Below are positions 26,385 to 33,632 of a stretch of 64,000 nucleotides of DNA, in pieces (the first letter of the stretch is position 1; each line of letters opens with the position of its first letter). The notes beneath the pieces are model-generated. The model searched no databases, was not told the origin of the DNA, and saw only the letters and a program-made list of their open reading frames with translations. Source of the DNA: UBA11957 sp963603285 (GTDB lineage Bacteria; Bacillota; Clostridia; Lachnospirales; Lachnospiraceae); contig CAVCMG010000008.1 of the NCBI GenBank assembly GCA_963603285.1, positions 28,856 through 92,855 of the forward strand. Direction: 5' to 3'. A program made the translations under genes and the position numbers.

Positions 26385-27830
26385 TTACTGCATGGTCCAG
26401 CTGCCGTTGGTGTTCGTACCCTTGTAGATCCGCGCACCATCACCGGAAACCAGAATATTGATCACGGTACTGCTGCCGTCGCTGACAGAGAAATTATAAT
26501 ACGGTACGTTCTGGTATGTTGTCGTACCCTCATATTTGTAGGTGTATTCCTTGCCGTCTGCGGAGGATGCGCCGTAATAGTTCTGTGCGATCTCTTTGGC
26601 AGCATCGGCTGTCACACTGGCACCGGTGATCGTATCGCTGTCTGTACCGGTCGTCTGACCTGCTGTACTGTCTGTCGTACCGACTGTCTGTGTACCTGTA
26701 CTGTCCGTTGTTCCGGCGGTCTGCGTACCGGTCGTGTCCGTTGTACCGGCTGCTGTACCGGTGGTATCACTGCTTCCTGTGGATGTACCCGGCATGGAGA
26801 GCACTGTACCGTAGGATGAACTGCTGCTGTCCGTGCTGCCTGTTGTAGTCTGTCCGGTAGAAGCGGTCTGTGTAGCTGTTGTACCGGTCGTCGTACCGGC
26901 GGTCTGCTCAGCTGTATCCTGGGTATCCGTATTGCTGTCTGTATTACCGACCAGTACGGTCTCCATCAGCATCTTTGTCATCTTTTCCAGCGAAACGATC
27001 GTGTAATGGAACGGTGACTTTTTGCCTTTGTACGGACTCTTCCTGATCTCAGCGCTGTATTCTCCGAGAGAAGTTCTCGTGGATGCATCCACCAGATATG
27101 CTGTAATCCTGTATGTACCGCTCTTGTCCAGCTTCTCACAGGACTGCACCGCTACGTCATAAGCGCTGGTGTCGTTCATGGCAAACTGCCACTTGCTGCC
27201 GCTCTTTGTCACGCTCTCGCTGCCATCTGCAATCTGCGGCAGCTTCTTTGCCTTACCAAGGTCACTGTACAAAGCTGCGGCATAAAAACGTAGCTGTGCC
27301 TTTTTCACAGTATACTGTTTGCTTGTCTCATCGAAGCTGATGCGCTTATTGTTCACACCGTAAGCCGACACCAGATAATTCATTTCCTTCCAGAAAGTAT
27401 CGCCGTTTGTTTTATCTTCGGCGTTAAATGCGGTATTGCCCTCATACTCGGAGATCATACGGGCCAGAAGCACATAGCTGACAGACGCCATATCCTCATC
27501 CAGCGTGATCGCAGCAGAAACTGTCTCCGTGCTCTGGGATGCTGCTGCAGTCGTCTGGTCTGCTGTTACTTCCGGCGTCTGGGATATTGCAGATGCTGTC
27601 TCCGGCGTCTGGCTGGAGGATGTCTCTGCGGTCTGACTGCCTGCTGTCTCCGCCGTCTGGGACGTTGTGGACGCTGCCGCCAGGGCAGATCCTTCCGCTG
27701 TTCCCGAAGCCTCTGCTCCCACTGCCGACGCACTCTGGGATGCCGAAGAGGACGCTTTATTTTTTCCACAAGCGGTAATGCTGCACAGCGCAAGCGCTAC
27801 GAGCATACCTGTCACAATTTTCTTTTTCAT
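26385..27830 (-). CDS. Ser/Thr-rich surface lipoprotein with PepSY-like C-terminal region
   Basis: A 481-residue protein with a lipoprotein signal (LALCSITAC, Cys21). Two low-complexity linkers rich in Ser, Thr, Ala, Gln and Gly (about 24-105 and 300-400) flank a folded central domain (about 110-290: LDEDMASVSYVLLARMISEYEG and so on). The C-terminal ~75 residues (TADAAKEIAQNYYGASSADGKEYTYKYEG) resemble a PepSY-type fold. The linkers contain imperfect repeats of TGTQT and GTTDST, likely flexible spacers holding the end domain away from the membrane. Role unknown. It precedes coaD but with a gap of about 100 bases. Confidence 0.75.
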   Translation of the reverse strand: MKKKIVTGMLVALALCSITACGKNKASSSASQSASAVGAEASGTAEGSALAAASTTSQTAETAGSQTAETSSSQTPETASAISQTPEVTADQTTAAASQSTETVSAAITLDEDMASVSYVLLARMISEYEGNTAFNAEDKTNGDTFWKEMNYLVSAYGVNNKRISFDETSKQYTVKKAQLRFYAAALYSDLGKAKKLPQIADGSESVTKSGSKWQFAMNDTSAYDVAVQSCEKLDKSGTYRITAYLVDASTRTSLGEYSAEIRKSPYKGKKSPFHYTIVSLEKMTKMLMETVLVGNTDSNTDTQDTAEQTAGTTTGTTATQTASTGQTTTGSTDSSSSSYGTVLSMPGTSTGSSDTTGTAAGTTDTTGTQTAGTTDSTGTQTVGTTDSTAGQTTGTDSDTITGASVTADAAKEIAQNYYGASSADGKEYTYKYEGTTTYQNVPYYNFSVSDGSSTVINILVSGDGARIYKGTNTNGSWTMQ

Positions 27831-27960
27831 AGGTAACCTCGTTATATTTTCTTTTGGATATTCGACAGAATCTCATAAGTATTTTTATTTTATCATATCC
27901 CGAAATGAATGCAAATAGGAATTCCCGTAACTTCCTTAATATTTATGAATATAACCACTA

Positions 27961-27992
27961 ATAAAAGAAACCTTTCTTTTATATGCTAAGGC
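27961..27992 (-). repeat. Dispersed palindromic element, family 2, copy C (short form)
   Basis: On the minus strand it reads GCCTTAGCATATAAAAG then AAAGG and TTTCTTTTAT. It is the same ends as copies A and B but without their inner hairpin. The inner part is the perfect inverted repeat ATAAAAGAAA / TTTCTTTTAT. It lies upstream of the lipoprotein gene. Confidence 0.75.
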
Positions 27993-27995
27993 GAT

Positions 27996-28032
27996 TAAAA
28001 AAGAAGGCCACATTTTTCGTGACCTTCTTCCA
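27996..28032 (-). terminator. Terminator of the NSS/dehydrogenase/aminotransferase operon
   Basis: On the minus strand, GAAGGTCAC pairs with GTGGCCTTC around GAAAAAT, followed by six T, 13 bases after the last stop codon. Confidence 0.85.
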
Positions 28033-28044
28033 TTACCTTAACTT

Positions 28045-28752
28045 TTAAAAAAACGCAACAGCTGTATGTTCCGCATCGATAAATCCTGTCTTTACCTCGC
28101 AGCCAAATTCCTCCTTGAGAAGCTTTGTCAGCTCCTCTGTGGCCTGCTTTACATTGTCCAGATTGGCATCGCTAAAGCCGTCGATCGGGTAGAAAATATA
28201 GCCTGTTTTCTCATCGATCTTGCCATCGTCGCTCTGTCTCCAGATCCAGCGACGTGTCTTGACGGTATGGTTGCTGACATATACCAGCTCGCCGTCCGGC
28301 ATGGCCTCTTTCTCGCTCTCACCCATCGGCAGGAAATGATCCTCTGCTGTGGAGAAACGTACCGTCATATCCCCATCGAGCTTCTCAATATCGTGAGCGC
28401 CCATCGGCAGACAGTATTTTAAGGACAGCGCATTGCCCAGATCCACGATCGGGTTGATGTTCGGCAGACGGTTACCTTTTTGTACACGCTTAGACAACGC
28501 CTCTACGGAACACATAAACTTGTTCGGATTCATGCCCAAGGACAGAAAAGCATCCCTGTACGGCTTGATACCTGGATATTCCTTGAGATTTACGCCATCC
28601 ATACGGGCCATGAAAGCGTCCATCTCATCATTCATCATCTGCGTAACCTTCGCATTGGCTTTACTGTTATCCACGCCACGGGCAACGACTACGCCCAGGC
28701 AGTAGGCCGGCAGCTTTTCAAATACCTCAGCTGCAACTTTAAACTTGCTCAT
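28045..28752 (-). CDS. Solo B3/4 domain protein (PheRS beta editing-domain-like)
   Basis: A 235-residue protein matching the stand-alone B3/4 domain family (COG3382 type), related to the editing module of phenylalanyl-tRNA synthetase beta. Recognisable parts are GIKPYRDAFLSLGMNPNKF, RLPNINPIVDLGNALSLKYCLPMGAHDIEKL and GYIFYPIDGF. In PheRS this fold hydrolyses mischarged Tyr-tRNA(Phe). Solo members lack a proven role. It is the last gene of an operon for amino acid uptake and conversion, 13 bases after an aminotransferase gene. That context suggests protection against, or handling of, a non-cognate aromatic amino acid (inference). Confidence 0.85.
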   Translation of the reverse strand: MSKFKVAAEVFEKLPAYCLGVVVARGVDNSKANAKVTQMMNDEMDAFMARMDGVNLKEYPGIKPYRDAFLSLGMNPNKFMCSVEALSKRVQKGNRLPNINPIVDLGNALSLKYCLPMGAHDIEKLDGDMTVRFSTAEDHFLPMGESEKEAMPDGELVYVSNHTVKTRRWIWRQSDDGKIDEKTGYIFYPIDGFSDANLDNVKQATEELTKLLKEEFGCEVKTGFIDAEHTAVAFF

Positions 28753-28765
28753 ATGCGGTTTCTCC

Positions 28766-29962
28766 TTAGCACTCTACACCATACTCTTCGCGTACAAATT
28801 TCTTAAATACCGGAATGGATCGTTTTACCTTTTCAGTATCAATGCAGTATGCCATACGGAAATAACCCGGGCAGCCAAAGTTGTCTGCCGGAACCAGTAT
28901 CAGGTCATATTTTTTAGCCTTCATACAGAAAGCATTGGCATCCTCTTCAAGAGCCTTCGGGAAAATGTAGAAAGTTCCACCCGGTTTTACTACGGTAAAG
29001 CCCATCTCTGTCAGGGCATCATACAGCAGATTCATATTTGTCTCATATACAGACAGGTCGCTGGTCTGGTCGATAACCTTGGCCACAGCCAGCTGGGATG
29101 TGGATGCCGGGCAGTTATGTCCGATACCACGGCTGATCTGTCCCATGATAACTGCCAGGATATCTGCATCTGTAGCTCTCGGATTGACAGCTACATAGCC
29201 GATACGCTCGCCCGGCAGAGACAGACTCTTGGAGAAGGAGTAGCAGGACAGTGTATTGTCATAGAATTTGCTCGGATACGGAGAATCGGCACCCTCAAAT
29301 ACAATCTCGCGGTACGGCTCATCAGAGATCAGGAAGATGTCATGACCGTATTCCTTCTGTTTTGCTTCCAGAATAGAAGCCAGCTTTTTGATTGTCTCTG
29401 TACTGTAGGCAATACCGGACGGATTGTTCGGTGTATTGATCAGTACAGCCATAGTCTTTTCGTTCAGTGTCTCCTCGAAGGCCTCGAAATTGATCTGGAA
29501 GGTCTCTGTATTGGCCGGAACCACACGCATTACAGCACCTGTACGGCCGATGTACTCATGATACTCCGGGAAGAACGGTGCAAAAACGATAATCTCATCA
29601 CCCGGCTGTGTAACCAGACGGAACGCATGCGCCAGCGCGCCTGCTGCACCGATGGCCATGAAGATATGTTTTGTATCATAGTCCATGCCAAAGCGGCGGT
29701 TTAAGCTCTCGGCAACCGTCTTTCTTACGGATTCGATACCCAGAGACGGGCTGTAGCCATGGATTGTCATCGGATTCTCGTTTTTATACATATTGATAAC
29801 AGTATCGGTATAATCCTGTGTACACGGTACACTCGGATTACCCAGACTGTAATCAAATACGTTCTCATACCCGATCTCTTTACCGCGTTCTGTAGCGTAC
29901 TCGCTCAGCTCACGGATAATGGATTTGCCCTGCAGCATTTTCTTATAGCTTTCGTTAATCAT
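28766..29962 (-). CDS. Class I/II PLP-dependent aminotransferase
   Basis: A 398-residue fold-type I aminotransferase with YSLGNPSVP, AIGAAGALAHAF, NTPNNPSGIAYS, DEPYREIVF and the PLP lysine in YSFSKSLSLPGERIGYVAVNP, placing it near AspB-like enzymes. It would interconvert an amino acid and its 2-oxo acid. The D-2-hydroxyacid dehydrogenase gene just upstream could then reduce the oxo acid, and the NSS symporter could import the amino acid. Substrate unknown. GAGAGGAC lies upstream of the ATG, and the downstream gap to the B3/4 gene is 13 bases. Confidence 0.92.
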   Translation of the reverse strand: MINESYKKMLQGKSIIRELSEYATERGKEIGYENVFDYSLGNPSVPCTQDYTDTVINMYKNENPMTIHGYSPSLGIESVRKTVAESLNRRFGMDYDTKHIFMAIGAAGALAHAFRLVTQPGDEIIVFAPFFPEYHEYIGRTGAVMRVVPANTETFQINFEAFEETLNEKTMAVLINTPNNPSGIAYSTETIKKLASILEAKQKEYGHDIFLISDEPYREIVFEGADSPYPSKFYDNTLSCYSFSKSLSLPGERIGYVAVNPRATDADILAVIMGQISRGIGHNCPASTSQLAVAKVIDQTSDLSVYETNMNLLYDALTEMGFTVVKPGGTFYIFPKALEEDANAFCMKAKKYDLILVPADNFGCPGYFRMAYCIDTEKVKRSIPVFKKFVREEYGVEC

Positions 29963-30000
29963 TGTTCCTTGTCCTCTCTTTTCTATTAAATATCTGGTAA

Positions 30001-30990
30001 TTACCAGCGATTTACGATATGCTCCGGTTTTTCTCCGGCTTCGATTCTGGCGATGTCAGACCATACCATCTGATAGCCCCTCTTGAAGGAGGAAGCTGTG
30101 ATACCACCAACATGGCAGCTGTAGATGATCTTGTCCTCGACAGCCTTTTCTGCTTTGAGGATCACGTTGTCTGCCTGTACCGGCTCTCCGGCTACACAGT
30201 CAAGACCGGCTCCGGCCAACTTGCCGCTGCGGATCGCATCCAGCATAGCCTCGCTGTCCACCAGCTCGCCACGGGCTGTATTTACAATGTATGCGCCGTC
30301 TTTCATCTTCGCAAAGAACCCGGCATTGACCATATTTGCAGTCTGTGGAGTCACCGGCAGATGCAGACTGACGATATCGCTGACCTTTAAAAGCTCATCG
30401 ATGGACATATAGGTGGCCTTGTATGCTTTTTCCACCTCTTCAGAGGCACGGAAAATATCATAGTACACGACCTTTGCGCCGAATACATCGGCCATCCTGG
30501 CAGCGGCCTTTGCGATGTCGCCAAAGCCCATGAAACCGATTGTGCAGTCTGCCAGCTCTTTCAGGTCGCCGGTCAGCATATGGTTTTCCTTAACCTCGAT
30601 CTGACGTCCCTCGCGCACGGCCTGATCACCGGTCACGATGCCTCTTAACAGCCCAAGCATCAGAAGAATCGCCTGCTCTGCAACTGCTGTGGCGTTCATA
30701 CCTTTGCAGTTGCACACATAAACCTGCTTTGCACTTGCCGCGATCGTATCTACGCCCTGGAAGCCAACGCCCTCGGAATGGATCATTTTCAGATTCGGCA
30801 TCTTGTTGATCACATTGGCCGATACCTTGCCCATCGCATCTACGATGATAATCTCTGCATCCTTACCTGCCGCAAGGATCGTCTCATCATCCGAACCGTT
30901 CGGTACATACGTAAATTCGTGTTTAGCATAAACGGCGGGATCTGCATTATTCTGCAGTCTGCCTTCTTTTCCGATTACAAGAATCTTCAT
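30001..30990 (-). CDS. D-isomer-specific 2-hydroxyacid dehydrogenase
   Basis: A 329-residue NAD-dependent dehydrogenase of the D-2-hydroxyacid/phosphoglycerate dehydrogenase family. It shows the Rossmann motif IGFMGFGDIAKAAARM and the catalytic Arg in VNTARGELVD, Glu in DCVAGEPV and His in YSCHVGGIT. It reduces 2-oxo acids to D-2-hydroxy acids or the reverse. Between an NSS symporter and an aminotransferase, it most simply completes an amino acid to hydroxy acid route that would recycle NADH in a fermenter (inference). A GGAGGAC ribosome site precedes the ATG. Confidence 0.92.
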   Translation of the reverse strand: MKILVIGKEGRLQNNADPAVYAKHEFTYVPNGSDDETILAAGKDAEIIIVDAMGKVSANVINKMPNLKMIHSEGVGFQGVDTIAASAKQVYVCNCKGMNATAVAEQAILLMLGLLRGIVTGDQAVREGRQIEVKENHMLTGDLKELADCTIGFMGFGDIAKAAARMADVFGAKVVYYDIFRASEEVEKAYKATYMSIDELLKVSDIVSLHLPVTPQTANMVNAGFFAKMKDGAYIVNTARGELVDSEAMLDAIRSGKLAGAGLDCVAGEPVQADNVILKAEKAVEDKIIYSCHVGGITASSFKRGYQMVWSDIARIEAGEKPEHIVNRW

Positions 30991-31082
30991 TTTCCTGTCC
31001 TCCGTTATTTATTCCTTCAGAATATTATAGCACATTAAATTATAAAAGTAATAGATTATATAAACAATTGCATATTCAACAA

Positions 31083-31121
31083 TTGCCCCTGTATGAAAAT
31101 TTTTTTTTCATACAGGGGCAA
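31083..31121. other. Perfect 17-bp intercistronic hairpin
   Basis: TTGCCCCTGTATGAAAA and its exact complement around a five-base T loop, between the NSS stop codon (31155) and the dehydrogenase gene. There is no T-run after the hairpin on the minus strand. It probably protects or splits the mRNA so that symporter and enzyme levels differ. Confidence 0.65.
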
Positions 31122-31154
31122 CCTGTGAAAGCATTCGACTCTGCTTTTATCCAA

Positions 31155-32561
31155 TCAGATTTTGATCACTCCGATACCTGAAAGGAATACCAGAAGAATG
31201 ATCACCGGATCGATTACCATAATGCAAGCCGTAAAAAGCTTCGGCCAGCCAAATTTGATCGTACCTTCATTAGTAATCTCATTGATGGCATTCTTCATCT
31301 TCCATACATAGCCGACAAAGATACACATACCAAATGCGCCGATTGGCATAAGCATATTAGATACGAACCAGTCGGCTGCATCCTGGATACACATACCACC
31401 GATCTGAATACCGCCCAGTATGGAACCATTGGACAGTGAACAGATGATCGCACCGATTGTAACAACGATACCTGTACCGATATAGGCCTTGTTTTTCTCA
31501 ACCTTCTTATGATCAGTCAGATAGACAACGGTGGTCTGCAAAATAGCCACGGTAGATGTAAATGCAGCAAATACGACCAACAGCAGCATAATAAAGGTAA
31601 GTATTGTTCCCAGTTCAGAACCAAAAGCTGCATACAGAGACTGCGGCAGCGCATACATCAACATACCAGGTCCGGTCTGGCTGGTTGGATCAATACCTGT
31701 CTGGGAAGATACGGCAAATACGGCCGGTAGCGTAACAAAGCCTGCCAGTAAAGCAACCAGAGTATCCAGGATCGGAATGCCATATACCTGCTTTGTCAGA
31801 CTGGTGTCCTTTTTCAGATAAGAACCAAATGTGATCATCATGCCACAGCCAAGGCTCAGGGAGAAAAAGCACTGTCCGAGTGCTGCCAGGGCTACATGAC
31901 CGATACCGCCGGCCGCCTCAGCATTCTCCATAGACGGGATCCACATATATTTGACACCTTCAATCGCGCCATCCAGGGTCAGTGCAAATACTGCGCAGAA
32001 GATCAGCATGATCAGAAGCAGCGGCATCAGAACCTTGGAAACACGCTCAACACCGGCTGCGATACCACGCATATTGACAAATACTGTCAGCCAGATGATC
32101 ACAACAGCGAAAATGACGGGAACAACCGGCTGGGAAACCGTTGATCCAAACACATCCATGTTCATCTCATTAATCGGCATAGTGAACACTTTAAAGCAGT
32201 ACTGCAGTACCCATCCGGCAATAACGGAATAATACATCAGGATCAGCAGGTTTGCAAAGGAACCAAGAGATCCGATGAATGTCCAGAATTTTACAGCAAA
32301 ACCTGTTTTACCGCTCGCCTCTGCGATCATTTTGTATGCACCTGACGGTCCTGTCTGTGTATGACGGCCCATTGTGGCCTCACCCAGAATCAGCGGTGCG
32401 CCAAATAATACGATAAAGATCAGATAAAACAAAAGGAAAATACCACCACCGTTCTGACCGGCCAGTGTCGGGAATTTCCAGATATTGCCAAGACCTACTG
32501 CGCTTCCTGCAGCTGCCAGGACAAACCCGATCTTACTGAAGCTTTCTCTCTTTTTTTCCAT
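31155..32561 (-). CDS. Neurotransmitter:sodium symporter (NSS/SNF) family amino acid carrier
   Basis: A 468-residue membrane protein with about 12 segments. The NSS signature is at the N terminus: GFVLAAAGSAVGLGNIWKFPTLAGQNGGGIFLLFYL. Bacterial members import amino acids with sodium; characterised ones carry tryptophan, tyrosine, leucine or alanine. AAAGGAAG lies before the ATG. It heads the operon with a dehydrogenase, an aminotransferase and a B3/4 protein, suggesting that it imports their substrate. Its ~150-base leader has a strong promoter and an internal terminator. Confidence 0.93.
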   Translation of the reverse strand: MEKKRESFSKIGFVLAAAGSAVGLGNIWKFPTLAGQNGGGIFLLFYLIFIVLFGAPLILGEATMGRHTQTGPSGAYKMIAEASGKTGFAVKFWTFIGSLGSFANLLILMYYSVIAGWVLQYCFKVFTMPINEMNMDVFGSTVSQPVVPVIFAVVIIWLTVFVNMRGIAAGVERVSKVLMPLLLIMLIFCAVFALTLDGAIEGVKYMWIPSMENAEAAGGIGHVALAALGQCFFSLSLGCGMMITFGSYLKKDTSLTKQVYGIPILDTLVALLAGFVTLPAVFAVSSQTGIDPTSQTGPGMLMYALPQSLYAAFGSELGTILTFIMLLLVVFAAFTSTVAILQTTVVYLTDHKKVEKNKAYIGTGIVVTIGAIICSLSNGSILGGIQIGGMCIQDAADWFVSNMLMPIGAFGMCIFVGYVWKMKNAINEITNEGTIKFGWPKLFTACIMVIDPVIILLVFLSGIGVIKI

Positions 32562-32608
32562 GATAAAACTTCCTTTCTGCTATTGTATATTTGCCAAACA
32601 TTTTCACT

Positions 32609-32627
32609 GTTGATCTTACAGATCAAC
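32609..32627 (-). other. Second leader hairpin before the NSS gene
   Basis: GTTGATC and GATCAAC pair around a five-base loop, downstream of the leader terminator and about 48 bases before the NSS start codon. Confidence 0.55.
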
Positions 32628-32690
32628 TCTTGCCATAAAAAAAAACAAAGACACATGCAATACTAAAACTATGCATGACATCTTTGTCAT
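32616..32690 (-). CDS. Candidate leader peptide in the NSS leader
   Basis: A 24-codon frame, ATG to TAA, begins inside the upstream arm of the leader terminator. It encodes a hydrophobic peptide (starting MTKMSCIVLVLHVSLFFF, ending in RVDL). Its position fits a leader peptide whose translation could unfold the hairpin. There is no clear ribosome site (GTAGAAAAT) and the phenylalanine codons come from the terminator T-run, so chance is a real alternative. Confidence 0.25.
   Translation of the reverse strand: MTKMSCIVLVLHVSLFFFMARVDL
32637..32688 (-). terminator. Intrinsic terminator inside the NSS operon leader (attenuator candidate)
   Basis: On the minus strand, ACAAAGATGTCATGCA pairs with TGCATGTGTCTTTGT around about 12 bases with one mismatch, then nine T. 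It lies downstream of the NSS promoter and upstream of the gene, so readthrough must be controlled or inefficient. Confidence 0.75.
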
Positions 32691-32719
32691 ATTTTCTACA
32701 ATGTTCAGCTGATATTGGG

Positions 32720-32748
32720 ATTTTAACACGTTAAAAGGTTATGGTCAA
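32720..32748 (-). promoter_or_regulatory. Promoter of the NSS operon with overlapping palindrome
   Basis: Minus strand TTGACC (32743-32748), 17-base spacer, TAAAAT (32720-32725). The inverted repeat TTTTAACACGTTAAAA (32721-32736) covers the -10 box and half the spacer, the place for a repressor operator. A Crp/Fnr-type gene lies about 200 bases upstream. Confidence 0.78.
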
Positions 32749-32829
32749 GAAACTTCCTCATATTGTAGATTATTCGACATTTTCGTTTATGTAACTTTCT
32801 TCTGTCATTTTTCATGCTATAGTTAAACA

Positions 32830-32934
32830 TCGACAATCTAAGAAAGACATCGATACCCGGTTCCTCGCATCAGAAGCTGCCTACCCAGTTCTTCTGGTAC
32901 ACTCCCTTTTTCCGGCATCGGTGTCTTTTTATTT
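32830..32934 (+). ncRNA. Candidate structured non-coding RNA (or crp 3' structure)
   Basis: A 12-bp outer stem (AAAGACATCGAT with ATCGGTGTCTTT) and an adjoining CCGG/CCGG helix enclose an inner CAGAAG/CUUCUG hairpin with a CUG/CAG tip. On the plus strand the outer stem ends in TTTTTATTT, like a terminator. An extended -10 (TGC-TATAGT at 32818-32823) sits about 20 bases upstream of the stem. This could be a ~105-base small RNA. Alternatively, read on the minus strand, it is the terminator structure of the crp-family gene. It matches none of the riboswitch or SRP patterns I know. Confidence 0.4.
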
Positions 32935-32949
32935 AGAACACATACACAA

Positions 32950-33609
32950 TCAGGCTTTCTGCTCATCAACAAATTCTCTGAGCTTTTCTCTGTCCACTAC
33001 ACGGATCTGGCCGTAACCGCAGCTGATCCACTTTTTCTGGTCAAAATATTTTAAAACTGCCGTAACCGTCGTACGGTTCAGTCCCAGCGAATCTGCCAGT
33101 TCACCGTGCGTATACGGCACGATACCACCCAGAGTTCCCTTCTCCTCCGACTCTACAGATGTCACCTCCAGCAGATAGCTGGCCGTCTTGCCATAGCGGT
33201 CCAGAAGACACTGTTCCTCCACACGGTTCATCAGCCGGTCCATACTGTCGGAACACATCTGCAGAAGATGCAGTGCCAGCGACGGATGCTTTGTCATCTG
33301 TTCCGCCAGTACACCCGGACGGATCACGATCAGAATGACATCATTTACCGCCTCGATATTGACCGGGCGGACAGAGTTTCCGCAGAATGCAGATTCGCCA
33401 AAGATATGTCCTGCCTCGATCACGTCCACCGTAATCTCCCTGCCTGACGGAATATTGTCATAGATCCGCACACGGCCCTTTTCGATATAATATACACGGT
33501 CTGCCGGATCTCCTTTCATATATACATTCTGTCCTCTGGGAACATGAACCTGTGTACCGATACTCTTTAAAAAAGCACACTCTTCTTTTGTCAAACGCTG
33601 AAAACTCAT
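32950..33609 (-). CDS. Crp/Fnr-family transcriptional regulator
   Basis: A 219-residue regulator with an N-terminal cyclic-nucleotide-binding-like beta barrel (GDPADRVYYIEKGRVRIYDN, then GHIFGESAFCG) and a C-terminal winged helix (YTHGELADSLGLNRTTVTAVLKYFDQKKWI). No Fnr-type cysteine cluster is visible, so it is more likely ligand- than oxygen-sensing by Fe-S. The ATG at 33609 has AAGGAAG upstream; the one at 33627 is also possible. It lies upstream of the NSS operon, same direction, and may bind the palindrome over that promoter (inference). It follows a flippase gene closely. Confidence 0.88.
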   Translation of the reverse strand: MSFQRLTKEECAFLKSIGTQVHVPRGQNVYMKGDPADRVYYIEKGRVRIYDNIPSGREITVDVIEAGHIFGESAFCGNSVRPVNIEAVNDVILIVIRPGVLAEQMTKHPSLALHLLQMCSDSMDRLMNRVEEQCLLDRYGKTASYLLEVTSVESEEKGTLGGIVPYTHGELADSLGLNRTTVTAVLKYFDQKKWISCGYGQIRVVDREKLREFVDEQKA

Positions 33610-33632
33610 TCTTTCTTCCTTTCCCATTCGTT

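Noticed and set aside
26288..26443. Longer N terminus for CoaD
   Set aside because: It overlaps the upstream lipoprotein gene and does not resemble CoaD; the TTG start fits the family exactly.
26640..26960. Tandem DNA repeat or CRISPR-like array in the Ser/Thr-rich gene
   Set aside because: Units are irregular and encode Thr/Gly/Gln linker residues in frame; there are no constant repeats with unique spacers.
32830..32934. SRP RNA, T-box or glycine riboswitch
   Set aside because: The conserved core sequences of these RNAs are missing; only the fold and T-run are seen, so it is left as an unassigned candidate.
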